Below are positions 1 to 8,689 of a DNA stretch of 64,000 bases, in pieces. Position 1 is the first letter of the stretch, and each line of letters opens with the position of its first letter. Both the position numbers and the translations under genes were made by a program. The stretch comes from Palsa-506 sp963707065. GTDB taxonomy: Bacteria > Actinomycetota > Actinomycetes > Streptosporangiales > Streptosporangiaceae. The stretch lies in the NCBI GenBank assembly GCA_963707065.1, contig CAVPPJ010000039.1, positions 1-64,000 of the forward strand, read 5' to 3'. The notes below the pieces were generated by a model. The model saw nothing but the letters and a program-made list of their open reading frames with translations, was not told the origin of the DNA and ran no database searches.

Positions 1-1150
1 TTGCCTCTCGCCTCACGGGCTCGGGTCAGCGCCTCCCCCATTGCCGTCGTGATGGCCTCGTCTCGCTCCCTGGTCGCGTGCCGGTAAATCATCGCCGCTC
101 GCGTGCTGGAATGGCCCATCCGCTCATCCGCTCCCGAAGGCTCGCCCCGGTCGCCGCAGCCATCGTGTTCCCCGTATGACGCAAATCGTGCAGATGCAGC
201 CCCAAGCAAGCCGACGCCATCACGCGCCTTGATCCACAGGTCGCGGAAGTTTGACCGACACAACCTGCCGCCAAAGGGGCCGACGAAAACCAGGCCGTCG
301 TCGCCAGCCTGGGCGAAGCATTCGAGATGCCACCGCAACTCCGGAACGATCTCCTGGGGAATCGAGACCACCCGCCGACCGGCATGGGATTTCGGATCAT
401 CATCGATCAGCCTGCCGTCATCCATCTCGGCCGTCGATCGCACGACCCGGACAGTTATCCCGCCAGATCCAGATCACAACGGCGAAGAGCAGCCAGCTCA
501 CCGAACCGTAGGCTCGCGAAGGTCGCGAGGAGCAGCATGGCACGGTAGCGGATCGGCACTCCGTCGAGCAATTCCATGAGAACCGCAAGCGGCACCACCG
601 GCCGTTCGGGCGAGTACTCCTCCCCCGCTCCCTTAATCCGGCAGGGATTCCGGCGGATCAGCCCGTCGTCGGCCGCCGTACCGAGGATGGCATGCAACAA
701 CCGGTACGCCTTCGCCACAGTCACAGGGCCAAAAGGCGGCGAGGCTAGCGGACCAAAGTCCAGTCGTTCCTTACGCCAGCGCCGAACGTCTGCCTCGTCG
801 ATGTCGCCAACGTTCAAGTTGCCGAAAGACGATTCCAGGTGATTCCGGAAAAGACTGCGGTACAACTCGCCAGTACGGTGCCTGAGAACTCGGTCCCGGA
901 TCCACCCCGATGCGTAGCTTCCAAACGGAATCTTGCCAGCATCGGGGTCGATTCACGCACCATCGAGGATCTCCGCCTCCTTGCGAATGAGCCATTTTTC
1001 AGCACTGGACTTGGTCGCAAAAGTCTGCGGTGCCGGTCGGTCTGCCCCGTCCGGGCCGGAATAACGCACCTGATAACGCCCGGACGGCAACCGGCGCACT
1101 CGCCCGATGCGGCGTTTACTGCTTGGCAGCAGACGAGGCGAACGGCACAA
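1..1150 (-). pseudogene. Tyrosine integrase, broken, cut by window edge
   Basis: Pieces of a phage/plasmid-type tyrosine integrase lie in the right order but in different frames. The N-terminal arm-binding part is at 953-1150 (RRLPSGRYQVRY), the core-binding part at 455-865 (LRFGELAALRRCDLDL), and the catalytic C-terminus has HDLRHTGNTMAA near 170-195. A TGA at 953-955 interrupts an otherwise open frame (EILDGA-stop-IDPDAG, so probably an ancestral Trp). Single-base frame changes occur near 457, 210 and 120. After the last one the reading MGHSSTRAAMIYRHATRERD continues to the window edge. It would have catalysed integration or excision of a mobile element but cannot make an active enzyme now. 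A second copy of its extreme C-terminus lies at 10396-10470. Confidence 0.85.
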
Positions 1151-1220
1151 GGTGAAGGGCCACGCAGCTCACGTGGCCCTTCATCCGGTGGTTAGTGTCG
1201 CTACGCCATCCAGGGACAGC

Positions 1221-1784
1221 TCAGGTGCCAGTGCACTGCGGGCTGGCGTGGACCAGGCCGACCGCGACACTGATAGCGGACTGAGCAGGAGGGTTGATCT
1301 CCACTCCGGCACCGCTGGGGAGGGCTGAGGGGTGAATGACCATGACGGGGAAGCGTCCTGCTTGCCGGACCGTGTAGACCCTGTTTATCAGGTCGATGCC
1401 CGCGGTGTACCGCTGACACGAGCGGTTCATCTGGCCGGAGAAACTGACGCTTGCCGGGACGCCGTCCGCGCGGAGCCTGCTTTGCAGTCCGGCCGGGTCA
1501 CGCATCTCGCGGATGGTGACAGAGACTGCGCCGTCGGCCTGCTTGACGACCGTCCAGGCCGCCAGCTGGATGCCGGGATGGTGGCTGGCCGGGTGGCCGG
1601 CCGGGAGCAGCGCGGTCACGGCAAATACCGCTGCGGCCGCCACGGCCAGGGCTGCGGCCAGGCCGGGAATCCGGCGCCGGGCGCGCACCGCGTGGCCGCG
1701 GTTGATGATCTCCTCCACTGGGGTGGTCATAGGGACTTTGCTGCGCTGATCGCGCACCGCGGTGATCAGTTCGTCGTCGTTCAT
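1221..1784 (-). CDS. Membrane-anchored partner of ECF sigma factor, function unknown
   Basis: The 187-residue protein starts MNDDELITAVRDQ, after an AGGAG ribosome site. Its ATG overlaps the sigma-factor TGA (ATGA), so the two genes are translationally coupled. A cytoplasmic segment of about 45 residues (TTPVEEIINRGHAVRARRR) is followed by one transmembrane helix rich in Ala/Val and an extracytoplasmic domain of about 120 residues with two cysteines. I see no zinc-binding anti-sigma HxxxCxxC motif. Position and topology suggest a regulator or accessory of the sigma factor, like other small membrane proteins cotranscribed with ECF sigmas. That role is inferred from context, not from a recognised domain. 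Confidence 0.75.
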   Translation of the reverse strand: MNDDELITAVRDQRSKVPMTTPVEEIINRGHAVRARRRIPGLAAALAVAAAAVFAVTALLPAGHPASHHPGIQLAAWTVVKQADGAVSVTIREMRDPAGLQSRLRADGVPASVSFSGQMNRSCQRYTAGIDLINRVYTVRQAGRFPVMVIHPSALPSGAGVEINPPAQSAISVAVGLVHASPQCTGT

Positions 1785-2293
1785 GATGGGGTCTCCTGCT
1801 GTCGTTCGGGCATTAGGTCGCCGCGCAACGCGGCGATGGCGCGGCCCAGATGGGCCTGGACCGTGCCCGGCGCGATGCCAAGCACTTCCGCAGTCCGGCC
1901 GATGTCCAGGTCGAGGAACAGGCGCAGCGCGACAACCTGCCGTTGCCGGGCAGGCAATCGCATCAGGGCCGCCATGATCCGCGGATCCACTGAGTCGTCG
2001 GCGGCCCTTTCGACCGGGCGCAGGTCCGCCACCGTGCCAGGATCGGGTACTGATATCTCCCGGCGACGGCGCCGCCACCGGGAGATGTTCGCGTTCAGCG
2101 CGGTGCGGACCACCCACGCGACTGGTGCCGGATGCCTGCTCACCGTGCGCCAGGACGCCCAGGCGCGGGCAAAGGCCTCGGCGACAAGCTCCTGCGCCGT
2201 GTCCTGGTCACCGACACTGACCAGGACGGTGAACAGGCATTCATCCTTGGAACTGCGGTAGAACTCCGCGAAGTCCGATCGTTGGGAACCCAT
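1781..2293 (-). CDS. ECF-type RNA polymerase sigma factor
   Basis: The 170-residue sigma-70 family protein has only regions 2 and 4, as in ECF factors. Region 2 spans about residues 5-80 (SDFAEFYRSSKDECLFTVLV, then AQELVAEAFARAWASW and a basic WRRRRR tail). Region 4 spans about 108-160 (LPARQRQVVALRLFLDLD, with the helix-turn-helix EVLGIAPGTVQAHLGRA). I chose the ATG at 2293 (MGSQRSDFAEFY) because the upstream in-frame extension has no family similarity. It directs polymerase to a small regulon and forms an operon with the membrane protein that overlaps its stop codon. The stimulus cannot be read from the sequence. Confidence 0.9.
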   Translation of the reverse strand: MGSQRSDFAEFYRSSKDECLFTVLVSVGDQDTAQELVAEAFARAWASWRTVSRHPAPVAWVVRTALNANISRWRRRRREISVPDPGTVADLRPVERAADDSVDPRIMAALMRLPARQRQVVALRLFLDLDIGRTAEVLGIAPGTVQAHLGRAIAALRGDLMPERQQETPS

Positions 2294-2519
2294 GCCTATA
2301 CAACGCGCAACCGCTGCGCGCTGGTTACCTGGCTCGGCTGCGTACACGGCCGGATAGTAAATCGATCTTGCCGCGATCAATACCTGACTTGTGACACCGT
2401 CGGCGGTCTGGAGCGCGTGCGGGTCGCCGACCTGGGAGTTTTCGGTTTGTGGGTAGCGGATCTGCGCACTAATACGGGCTCGGAGCTCGGCCTGGGGCCG
2501 TCGGCGAAGGTGCGGTGGC

Positions 2520-2867
2520 TCAGCGTTCGCGGATCCGGCGGTCGGCCTCGGCGGCTGGCCCGGCGTCGCGATCCTGTTGTGACCTGGTCAGGATTTTCTG
2601 AAGGGCCTTCACGTGCTGCTCGAATGCCTGACGGCCGGCTGTGGTGAGGCTGGCTGAGGTGCGCGGGCGCTTGCCCACGAATCTTCTGTGAATCTCGATG
2701 TAGCCGGCCGATTCCAGGGTGGACAGTTGTTTGGATAGCGCCGAGTCGGACAGGCCGAGTTCGTCGCGGATGTACTTGAAGTCGGCCCATTGCGCTGCGG
2801 CGAGCAGCGAGACGATCTCCAGCCGCGTCGGCGCGTGAATCAGCTCATCGAAACCGGCCGTGCTCAC
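2520..2867 (-). CDS. Winged-helix transcriptional regulator (MarR/ArsR-like)
   Basis: The 115-residue protein begins MSTAGFDELIHAPTRLEIVS. It contains one winged helix: recognition region LGLSDSALSKQLSTLESAGY (about 38-57) and wing IEIHRRFVGKRPRTSASLT, then a helical dimerisation tail. This architecture is typical of short one-domain regulators paired with a membrane protein. Its ATG overlaps the stop of the upstream membrane gene by four bases (ATGA), so the pair is one transcription unit. It probably represses its own operon through the palindrome at 3499-3521; this is inference from the placement of that site. Confidence 0.85.
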   Translation of the reverse strand: MSTAGFDELIHAPTRLEIVSLLAAAQWADFKYIRDELGLSDSALSKQLSTLESAGYIEIHRRFVGKRPRTSASLTTAGRQAFEQHVKALQKILTRSQQDRDAGPAAEADRRIRER

Positions 2868-3478
2868 AGAGTGCCTCCGTCGTTGGTGCTCCCAGGGCGA
2901 TCAGGGGAGTGATCGCCAGGATCGCTGTCGAGGAGACCACGCCAGGGACGGCGATGCGCCGGCGCGTCGGTCATGTGCTGCCCGGCCTTGCTCAGCATGA
3001 GCCTGCCCAGGTACCGGTTCAGCGGCGGCCCGGCGATCACGAGGATGGCAGCTCCGGCGGCGTAGCCGATGGTGAGGGGATGGGGGACGCGGTTCGCGGT
3101 CAGGCTGACCGCGGTGGTTATGGTCACGGCGTTGACCAGCAGTATGAGGCCGGTTATCGCGACCGCGGACTGGGCGCCGGGGATCACGGCGTTGTGTACC
3201 CGGACGCGGCGGCGCACGCCAGGGATCGTCGCGATGATGAGCCCCGCCATGATGAGCACGGCGAGCGGGATCGTGATGGCCAGCACGACCCGATCGTGGC
3301 TGTCCCTGGCGGCGCCGATAGCCACGAGCGGGGGCGCCCACAGCCACCAGTACCAGACTGGTAGGAGAGCGGTCTTGATGACCTGTTGCTTCCGCCGCTG
3401 GATCTCGGCCAGCTCGGCTGCCGCGTCGGTGCCGGTCGGGCCGCTTCCGGCGGGCTGGGATTGCTGCATGTCGCTCAT
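2864..3478 (-). CDS. Four-helix membrane protein, unknown function
   Basis: The 204-residue protein starts at MSDMQQSQPAGSG, which has a good AGGAG site. After a hydrophilic N-terminus (about 60 residues) come four hydrophobic segments: near VWYWWLWAPPLVAIG, VVLAITIPLAVLIMAGLIIA, SAVAITGLILLVNAVTIT and IGYAAGAAILVIAG. The tail is polar. I recognise no catalytic motif. It is the first gene of a two-gene operon with a winged-helix regulator, an arrangement often seen for stress- or drug-inducible membrane proteins. Its role is unknown. Confidence 0.75.
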   Translation of the reverse strand: MSDMQQSQPAGSGPTGTDAAAELAEIQRRKQQVIKTALLPVWYWWLWAPPLVAIGAARDSHDRVVLAITIPLAVLIMAGLIIATIPGVRRRVRVHNAVIPGAQSAVAITGLILLVNAVTITTAVSLTANRVPHPLTIGYAAGAAILVIAGPPLNRYLGRLMLSKAGQHMTDAPAHRRPWRGLLDSDPGDHSPDRPGSTNDGGTL

Positions 3479-3498
3479 GCTGGTCTCCTGCTGAGAAA

Positions 3499-3521
3499 CT
3501 ACTTTCCTAGGTAGAAAGTAG
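3499..3521. promoter_or_regulatory. Perfect palindrome, likely operator of the 2520-3478 operon
   Basis: CTACTTTC and GAAAGTAG are exact reverse complements separated by 7 bases, placed 20 bp upstream of the ATG at 3478. The surroundings are locally AT-rich. The position fits repressor binding over the promoter, most simply autoregulation by the winged-helix protein encoded second in the operon. Confidence 0.6.
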
Positions 3522-3645
3522 CATGACCTTTCCAAGCAGGCAAGTAATTTCCAGTATTCCTGCACTGACGAGCGGGGCCCGAAGACAGCGCCTGGCCCGC
3601 ATGTCAGCACCGCGCCGACCCGCTCCTAGAGCGCCGGTCAGGTAG

Positions 3646-5217
3646 TCAGGCAGCTAGCTGGTAGTTGCCGGTGGCGGGCTGGCGGGCGATGACGTGGAGG
3701 TTGTGGACGACGGCGACGCGGCGCAGGTCGAAGAGGTTCTTGCGGGTGCCGCGGTAGCGGGCGCGGCGGCCTTGCCAGTGGCCGACGTGGGCGAGGGCGT
3801 GCTCGACCTTGACGCGCTCGCGCAGTTCGGGCGCGCCCGGCCGGGGTGGCCTGGCGTTCGCGCAGCTCGGCGAGCAGCGCCTCGTCGGGGTGGATGGCCA
3901 CGCTGCGCCCGTGGCTGGCTGGTGGTGCAGCGCGGCCGCAGCGGGCAGGCCGCGCAGGTGCCTTTCGGGAAGTGCACGGTCTGGCCGGGCTCGAAGGGCA
4001 TGCTCACCCCGGCGGGGCAGGTCAGCTGCCCGGCGGCGAAGTCGATGGTGAACTGGTCCTTGGCGAAGCGGCCGCCGGCGTTGCGTACCCGCCAGGCCTT
4101 GCAGTAGATCGCCAGGTCCGGCCCGCGGTCGCGGACGAGGGCCGAGGACAGGTAGGCCGCGGTCGATGTGCAGCTCGGCCAGGCGCAGCCCGGCGGCGTC
4201 CAGGTCGGCGGCGATGTCGCCGGTGACCTCCGCCTCGGGCGCGTTGGCCGGCGTGATCCCGACCGCGGGGATCAGCCCGGTGTCCAGGTCGCGGAGCACG
4301 TGGCGCTTGTAGCCGTCGAACAGCGCAGAGCCGGCTCTTGCGGCCGTGGCGCATCTGGCCGTCCTCGACGCTGATGCGCCGGTCTCGGGCGACCCCGCGG
4401 CGCAGCGACGGCGCCGGCCCGGCCAGGTCCACGTCCTGGTCGCGGACCTGGCGGGCGACCGCCACCGCTGCGGCCGCGGCCTGGTCGCCGGCCTGGCCGG
4501 CGACGAACGCCTCCACCTGATCCAGCGAAGCCGAGCACCTCGGCCAGCGCCAGGTCCCGGGCGGCCGGATCGTCCCAGTCCCGGTCCAGCGCGGCTTTCA
4601 GGCTGGAGGCCGCCAGCTGCGGCACCCCCGCCTGCGCCGCCACGATGGCGGTTCCTGCGGCCTGCCCCCGCCCCTGCGAGACCGCGATCACGCCCAGGGC
4701 CTTACGCAGGGCGTGTCCCATCAAGTTGATCGTGTCCTCCACCCGGCCCGCGCCCCACAGCGGGGACGAATCCAGCGCCGCCCGCAGCGCCCGCCCGCCG
4801 AACCCCTTCGTCCTCTCAGCCAGCGCCACCGTCCGCTCGACCAGCCGCCGGTCCAGGTCCGCCTCGATCAGCCGGGCGCGGAACCCGACCAGGGTGCCCT
4901 TGGAAAACGGCGGACTGCTCCGCGTCCATGCAGTCCAGCACCAGCTGCCAGCGCCGGTCCATCACCGTCGCCTCGATCACCTCATCATCAGAGACCCCGG
5001 CGTAGGCCTGCAGGATCGTCGCCAGCGCTAGCTGGGCCGGCGGCACCGGCGGCTGCCCCTTCGGGCTGTCCGCATACGTCCCGGCCAGCTCCGCCTGGAA
5101 CTCCTCATCGAGCAGCTCGTGGCGGTGCAGGCGCAAGAACACGAACAGCTTCGCCCGCCGCACCGCCTTGATCACCAATTGCTCCGCCGGCGACGGCTCC
5201 ACCGGCGGACGCCACAC
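3646..5217 (-). mobile_element. Degraded IS1182-type transposase
   Basis: Three overlapping frames together spell a transposase. The N-terminal domain lies at 4816-5217 (HRHELLDEEFQAELAGTYAD, then QLALATILQAYAGVSDDEVI). A middle part is at 4272-4829 (EDTINLMGHALRKALGVIA). The C-terminal DDE-fold part runs to 3646 (RERVKVEHALAHVGHWQGRR, RKNLFDLRRVAVVHNLHVIA), with the Cys cluster CAACPLRPRC lying in yet another frame near 3940. At least three frameshifts make it inactive. This order is that of IS1182-family enzymes. I could not define terminal inverted repeats or a target duplication with confidence. Confidence 0.8.
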
Positions 5218-5294
5218 ATCCAGGACGCATCGAACTTCCTCCCAGTCGTAGCCGGAATCTCACCACCCGCTACGAACAGGAATTAGCACACCCG

Positions 5295-5522
5295 ATGACG
5301 GCCCGCTGGCACCACGCCAGAACCCGACCCCGCTACTTGACCGGCGCTCTAGCCGCGCTACTGGTGCTTGTAGTCGCTGTGCTTCCCGGTGCCGCGTACA
5401 CATGGGCCTTCGAGCGGGAAGCAGGCTCATTTGGCGTTACTCGGGCAGACAGAACCCCGAGATTTGTCTCGGTCTCTATCGGATTTCACCTAATTCTCGG
5501 ATGGCCCGAGTGCTGGCTGTAA
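5295..5522 (+). CDS. Possible truncated small membrane protein
   Basis: An open frame of 75 codons begins MTARWHHARTRPRYLTG. It has a plausible N-terminal membrane or signal segment (ALAALLVLVVAVLPGAAYTWA) and then about 35 residues without a recognisable family. It lies between the dead transposase and gene relics, and there is no clear ribosome site. It may be the 5' fragment of a disrupted gene for a secreted protein rather than a functional gene. Confidence 0.3.
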   Translation: MTARWHHARTRPRYLTGALAALLVLVVAVLPGAAYTWAFEREAGSFGVTRADRTPRFVSVSIGFHLILGWPECWL

Positions 5523-5592
5523 AGAGTTGCACTGGACAAGCATGGCTTCGGCCCCGCTCCATTCGGAGCAGCATGGGGGCAGTGATCGGTTG

Positions 5593-5705
5593 CTAGCGGC
5601 GGGCTTGCGGCCGGTCCAGGTAGTCGCGCCAGTGGGCCGCTTTGCGGGTCGCCGACGGTGACGATAGAGACGAAGCGGTTGTCGTAGGGGAAGCGGATGC
5701 CAGCG
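5593..5705 (-). pseudogene. C-terminal relic of a SnoaL/NTF2-like protein
   Basis: On the - strand, IRFPYDNRFVSIVTVGD is followed, after a one-base shift, by KAAHWRDYLDRPQARR and a stop. PYDNRFVSIVTV...HWRDYLD is the typical end of SnoaL-like/ketosteroid-isomerase-fold proteins. Only this end remains and it is frameshifted, so it is a relic. The space between it and the permease at 5801 holds nothing else recognisable. Confidence 0.5.
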
Positions 5706-5800
5706 ACTCTGCGGTACGGCCGTTAGCCGGATGCGGCGTTGCCAGGGCCCTCTGGTCACTGGTACGGCGTAGCCGTGACCCATGCCGGTCACCCAGGGAG

Positions 5801-6535
5801 TCAGTTGAGGTCCTGCCGAACGGTCCGGGCGATACCGAGAACCCCCAGAGCGCCGGCCCAGGCGATCAAGGTGATCGCGCCGGCGCCGGGCGAGACCAGG
5901 TGATCGACTCGCAGGCCCATGAGTGCGTCGGAGGCACGGGTTGGCATGAACCGCCCCACCGAAGGGGCGAGGCCGAACAGGAGGTTGTCGACGACGAGGC
6001 CCCAGGCGAGCAGCGCGATGACGCCGCCGACTTGGTTGTGGATGATCGCGCCGAGGCCGGCGCCGATCGCGCCCCACAGAGCCGCGCCGGCGAGCCCGCC
6101 GAGCGTGAGCAGCAGAATGTCTCCGCTGCCGAGCACGACGGTGATACCGCGCCCGTCGAGAATCGCGTACCCGGTCGCCCAGCCGATTGCCTCGCCAAGC
6201 ACGCCGAATGCGATTCCGGCCAGTGCGCCGGCGACGACCTTGGCGGCCAGGACGTGTGAGCGCGCCGGGTTGAACAGGATCGTCGGACGGATCGTGCCGA
6301 AGCGGTACTCGCTGGTCACCAGCAACACCCCGGCAAGTGCGGAGAAGACGCCTGCGAAACTGCCCACGCTGAGCAGCTGACGCTGGTCCTCTTTGCTGGC
6401 AAGCCCGCTTGGGTGGGTGAGCAGCCCGGTGAGCAGCGTGAAGAGCAAGATCAGCGCGATCATCGCGAGGATCAGCCCGAGCGTGGTCCGGGTCGAGCGA
6501 ATCTTCAGCAGCTCCGCCCTGATCTGCGCGATCAT
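5801..6535 (-). CDS. ABC-2 type exporter permease
   Basis: The 244-residue integral membrane protein has about six hydrophobic helices (for example LGLILAMIALILLFTLLTGL, VFSALAGVLLVTSEY, VVAGALAGIAFGVLG, LLLTLGGLAGAALWGAIGAG). The N-terminus MIAQIRAELLKIRSTRTTLG and the loop SEYRFGTIRPTILFNPAR are typical of ABC-2 permeases of the NatB/bacitracin-export type. It would form the membrane part of an exporter with the ATPase encoded immediately upstream. The start overlaps the ATPase stop (ATGA), so expression is coupled. The substrate is unknown. Confidence 0.88.
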   Translation of the reverse strand: MIAQIRAELLKIRSTRTTLGLILAMIALILLFTLLTGLLTHPSGLASKEDQRQLLSVGSFAGVFSALAGVLLVTSEYRFGTIRPTILFNPARSHVLAAKVVAGALAGIAFGVLGEAIGWATGYAILDGRGITVVLGSGDILLLTLGGLAGAALWGAIGAGLGAIIHNQVGGVIALLAWGLVVDNLLFGLAPSVGRFMPTRASDALMGLRVDHLVSPGAGAITLIAWAGALGVLGIARTVRQDLN

Positions 6536-7953
6536 GCCGATGCCTCCGAGGTCAATTCGAGGAAGATGTCCTCCAGCAAGCCTGCATCGTTGACCAGTTC
6601 GTGCACCGGGACCCCGGCGGCGAAGGCGATCTCGCCGATCCGCTCGCTCGATGCTCCCTGGACGAGCAGGGCGTGGTCGGTGCCCGTCGTCACCTGCAGC
6701 GCCTCATCACGCAGCGCCTTGGTGAGCTGCTGCGGATCGCCGCTGCGGACGCGGACCGCGCCGCCGGCACGGGCGGTCAGCTCCGCCAGCGGGGACGAGA
6801 GCACGAGCCGCCCGCGACTTATGATGAGCACCCGGTCGGCCGTCTGCGCGACCTCGGCGAGCACATGACTTGAGATGAGCACCGTGCGTCCCTCTGAGGC
6901 CAGCCTGCGCAGGAAGTCGCGCAGCCAGCGAACGCCCTCCGGGTCAAGCCCGTTGGCCGGCTCGTCGAGAATCAGCAGTTCCGGGTCGCCAAGCAGCGCC
7001 GCCGCGAGCCCGAGTCGCTGACGCATCCCCAGCGAGTATCCCTTCGCCCGCCGCCGGGCAGCATCACCCAGCTCCACCAGGCGCAGCACCTCGTCCGCAC
7101 GTGAGTCAGGAACATCGACGGCCTGCCCGAGCATCCGCAGGTGATCGCGGCCCGAACGGCCGGGATGAAAATCGGTCGCCTCGAGCACGGCACCGATCCG
7201 CAGTGCCGCACGAGGCAACTCCGCGTAAGGATGATCGAACACCAGCGCTCGTCCACTCGTCGGCGCCGCCAGACCCAGGATCATCCGCAGCGTCGTCGTC
7301 TTGCCAGCGCCGTTCGGGCCGAGAAAGCCCGTGATCGTCCCAGCCTCCAGCCCAAATGACAGATCCGTGACCGCAGAGACCTCACCAAAGCGCTTGGTCA
7401 GCGACTCGGCTTCGACGACCGCCGTCATCCGCGTGACTGACCGTTGAACGGGGTGGACTGCATCCAATCGGCGCCGAACCTCGGGCGTGTTCACGCCGAG
7501 AGCGCCCAGCAGCACCGCCGCAGGATCTGGTGGCTGGAGAGTGAGGATCTGGGCCAGCACCTGCTGGGCCGTGATCTGGAGCTTGCGGCGATTGGGCCTG
7601 GCCGCATCCTCAAGCGCTTTCTTTGCCGCGGGCGTCATGCGGAAGCGATCCTTTTGCGCGACGTCCCTGAGCCTCGGCTTCTTGGGGACGGCCCGCATCG
7701 GCAGTGCGGGAGCGTCGGTGCCGGAGACCATGCCCAGGGCGCCCAGGGCTTCGTGATCGAGCGACTCATGGGCCTGGCGAGCTTGCTGCAGGGTCACGCC
7801 CAGCACGACTTCGATCGAGGGATCCTCCAGCAAGGCGAGCAGGAGGTGATCGGTGCCGGTTCGGCGATCACCCCGGCGGCGGGCCTCCTCACTGGCCTGC
7901 AAATAGATGGCCCAGGGGTGATGCACCTCTGGCGCAGCGGATTCGGTGGTCAT
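6532..7953 (-). CDS. Clp-N domain fused to ABC exporter ATPase
   Basis: One uninterrupted 473-residue frame. Residues 1-175 form two Clp N-terminal repeats (HHPWAIYLQASEEARRRGDR, TGTDHLLLALLEDPSIEVVL; then MTPAAKKALEDAARPNRRKL, VLLGALGVNTPEVRRRLDAV). Residues 176-473 are a complete ABC ATPase: Walker A GPNGAGKTT at 212-220, signature YSLGMRQRL, Walker B LLILDEPANGLDP and switch His in ISSHVLAEV. The start at 7953 has a GGGAGTG ribosome site. An internal ATG at 7428 begins the ATPase part but has no clear ribosome site, which favours a true fusion. Clp-N domains normally bind adaptors, substrates or ligands in ClpA/ClpC. Here one may sense a signal for the exporter or for the HTH protein just upstream. 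Confidence 0.85.
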   Translation of the reverse strand: MTTESAAPEVHHPWAIYLQASEEARRRGDRRTGTDHLLLALLEDPSIEVVLGVTLQQARQAHESLDHEALGALGMVSGTDAPALPMRAVPKKPRLRDVAQKDRFRMTPAAKKALEDAARPNRRKLQITAQQVLAQILTLQPPDPAAVLLGALGVNTPEVRRRLDAVHPVQRSVTRMTAVVEAESLTKRFGEVSAVTDLSFGLEAGTITGFLGPNGAGKTTTLRMILGLAAPTSGRALVFDHPYAELPRAALRIGAVLEATDFHPGRSGRDHLRMLGQAVDVPDSRADEVLRLVELGDAARRRAKGYSLGMRQRLGLAAALLGDPELLILDEPANGLDPEGVRWLRDFLRRLASEGRTVLISSHVLAEVAQTADRVLIISRGRLVLSSPLAELTARAGGAVRVRSGDPQQLTKALRDEALQVTTGTDHALLVQGASSERIGEIAFAAGVPVHELVNDAGLLEDIFLELTSEASA

Positions 7954-7955
7954 GA

Positions 7956-8162
7956 TCACTCCCTGTTGTATTTGGTGTGCACGGACTGGCGGGTGACGCC
8001 CAGAGCGTCTCCGATCTGCTGCCACGACCAGCCCTTTTCCCGGGCCGACGCGACCTGGTGCGCTTCGACCCGCTCAGCCAGGCGATGGAGCGCCAGCGAG
8101 GCGCGAAGCCCGATTGCCGGGTCATCCGACGAGAGATTCACGCTGAGTTCTTCGATGTTCAC
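7956..8162 (-). CDS. Small HTH protein paired with Clp-N protein
   Basis: The 68-residue protein starts at GTG 8162 (NIEELSVNLSSDDPAIGLRA). It is almost entirely a helical linker (ALHRLAERVEAHQVASAREK) followed by a helix-turn-helix (GWSWQQIGDALGVTRQSVHT). Such short proteins are commonly encoded just before a Clp-N domain protein in actinobacteria, and that order holds here with only two bases between stop and start. It most likely binds the two palindromes just upstream (8166-8183 and 8193-8210), with the Clp-N domain as partner. That last point is inference. Confidence 0.82.
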   Translation of the reverse strand: MNIEELSVNLSSDDPAIGLRASLALHRLAERVEAHQVASAREKGWSWQQIGDALGVTRQSVHTKYNRE

Positions 8163-8165
8163 GCC

Positions 8166-8210
8166 TGTCAGTTTAGACTGACGTCCTGGCTGTGTCAACC
8201 TAAACTGACA
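8166..8210. promoter_or_regulatory. Two tandem operators before the HTH/Clp-N/ABC operon
   Basis: TGTCAGTTTAGACTGACG (8166-8183) and TGTCAACCTAAACTGACA (8193-8210) share the pattern TGTCA-N8-TGACR, with dyad symmetry inside each. In addition, TGTCAGTTTAG of the first and CTAAACTGACA of the second are perfect 11-base reverse complements. The pair starts 4 bp before the GTG start, so bound protein would block transcription or initiation. The HTH protein encoded next is the obvious candidate ligand. Confidence 0.7.
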
Positions 8211-8393
8211 CAGCAGAGTGCCACACCGGAGTGCCCAGATGGCCGGGTCACGGACACACTTTTCTGGGGTCCAGACCCTCCACTGCTTGCTTCCGCGAGC
8301 GGTCGAGATGTTCTGGCTCCAACTGCAGCACGGCATCTACGGGCACCGTCACGGGATCGTAGCTAACGTGCAAATCGGGCCCCGCCAGCATTG

Positions 8394-8450
8394 AAACGCT
8401 GGTCGGAGCGTCTCGTGCATAGGGCACAGGCGCCTGACTGACCAGCGTTT
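8394..8450. repeat. 11-bp inverted repeat in relic zone
   Basis: AAACGCTGGTC (8394-8404) and GACCAGCGTTT (8440-8450) are perfect reverse complements with a 35-base spacer. The stretch 8211-8520 has no recognisable gene. The repeat could be the ends of a tiny mobile-element remnant or a long-loop hairpin, and nothing decides between these. Confidence 0.4.
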
Positions 8451-8519
8451 TCTCGTCCGGCCCGAGGTCGAAGATCTGGATTTATCGGGGTCAAGCCACC
8501 TTCGGGTTCGGAACGGATC

Positions 8520-8638
8520 TTGAACCATCCTGGGTTTGATGCGCACCTTCCTCGTTGGGAAGGATGGGCGCCATGCCGAGCAAGTACGACCAGGCGCTGG
8601 AAACCGCAGTGCGCAAGCAGCCCAACCCACGCTACTGA
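8520..8638 (+). mobile_element. Relic of an IS3-type element, orfA start only
   Basis: TGAACCATCCTGGGTTT at about 8520-8536 resembles the conserved ends of IS3-family elements. It is followed by ATG 8573, MPSKYDQALETAV, which matches the start of IS3-family orfA proteins (MPSKYDPxxKAxAV). The frame stops after 21 codons and the sequence becomes unrelated, so only the left tip survives. A small hairpin (CCTTCC/GGAAGG) lies just before the ATG. Confidence 0.45.
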
Positions 8639-8689
8639 CTCGTCTCCCATCCGACGCAGATCCCGCGCGACGCTCGCGCGAGCAGGAGC

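Noticed and set aside
7428..7953. Treating the Clp-N part and the ATPase as two genes
   Set aside because: No stop codon separates them and the internal ATG lacks a ribosome site; kept as a fusion, with that caveat stated.
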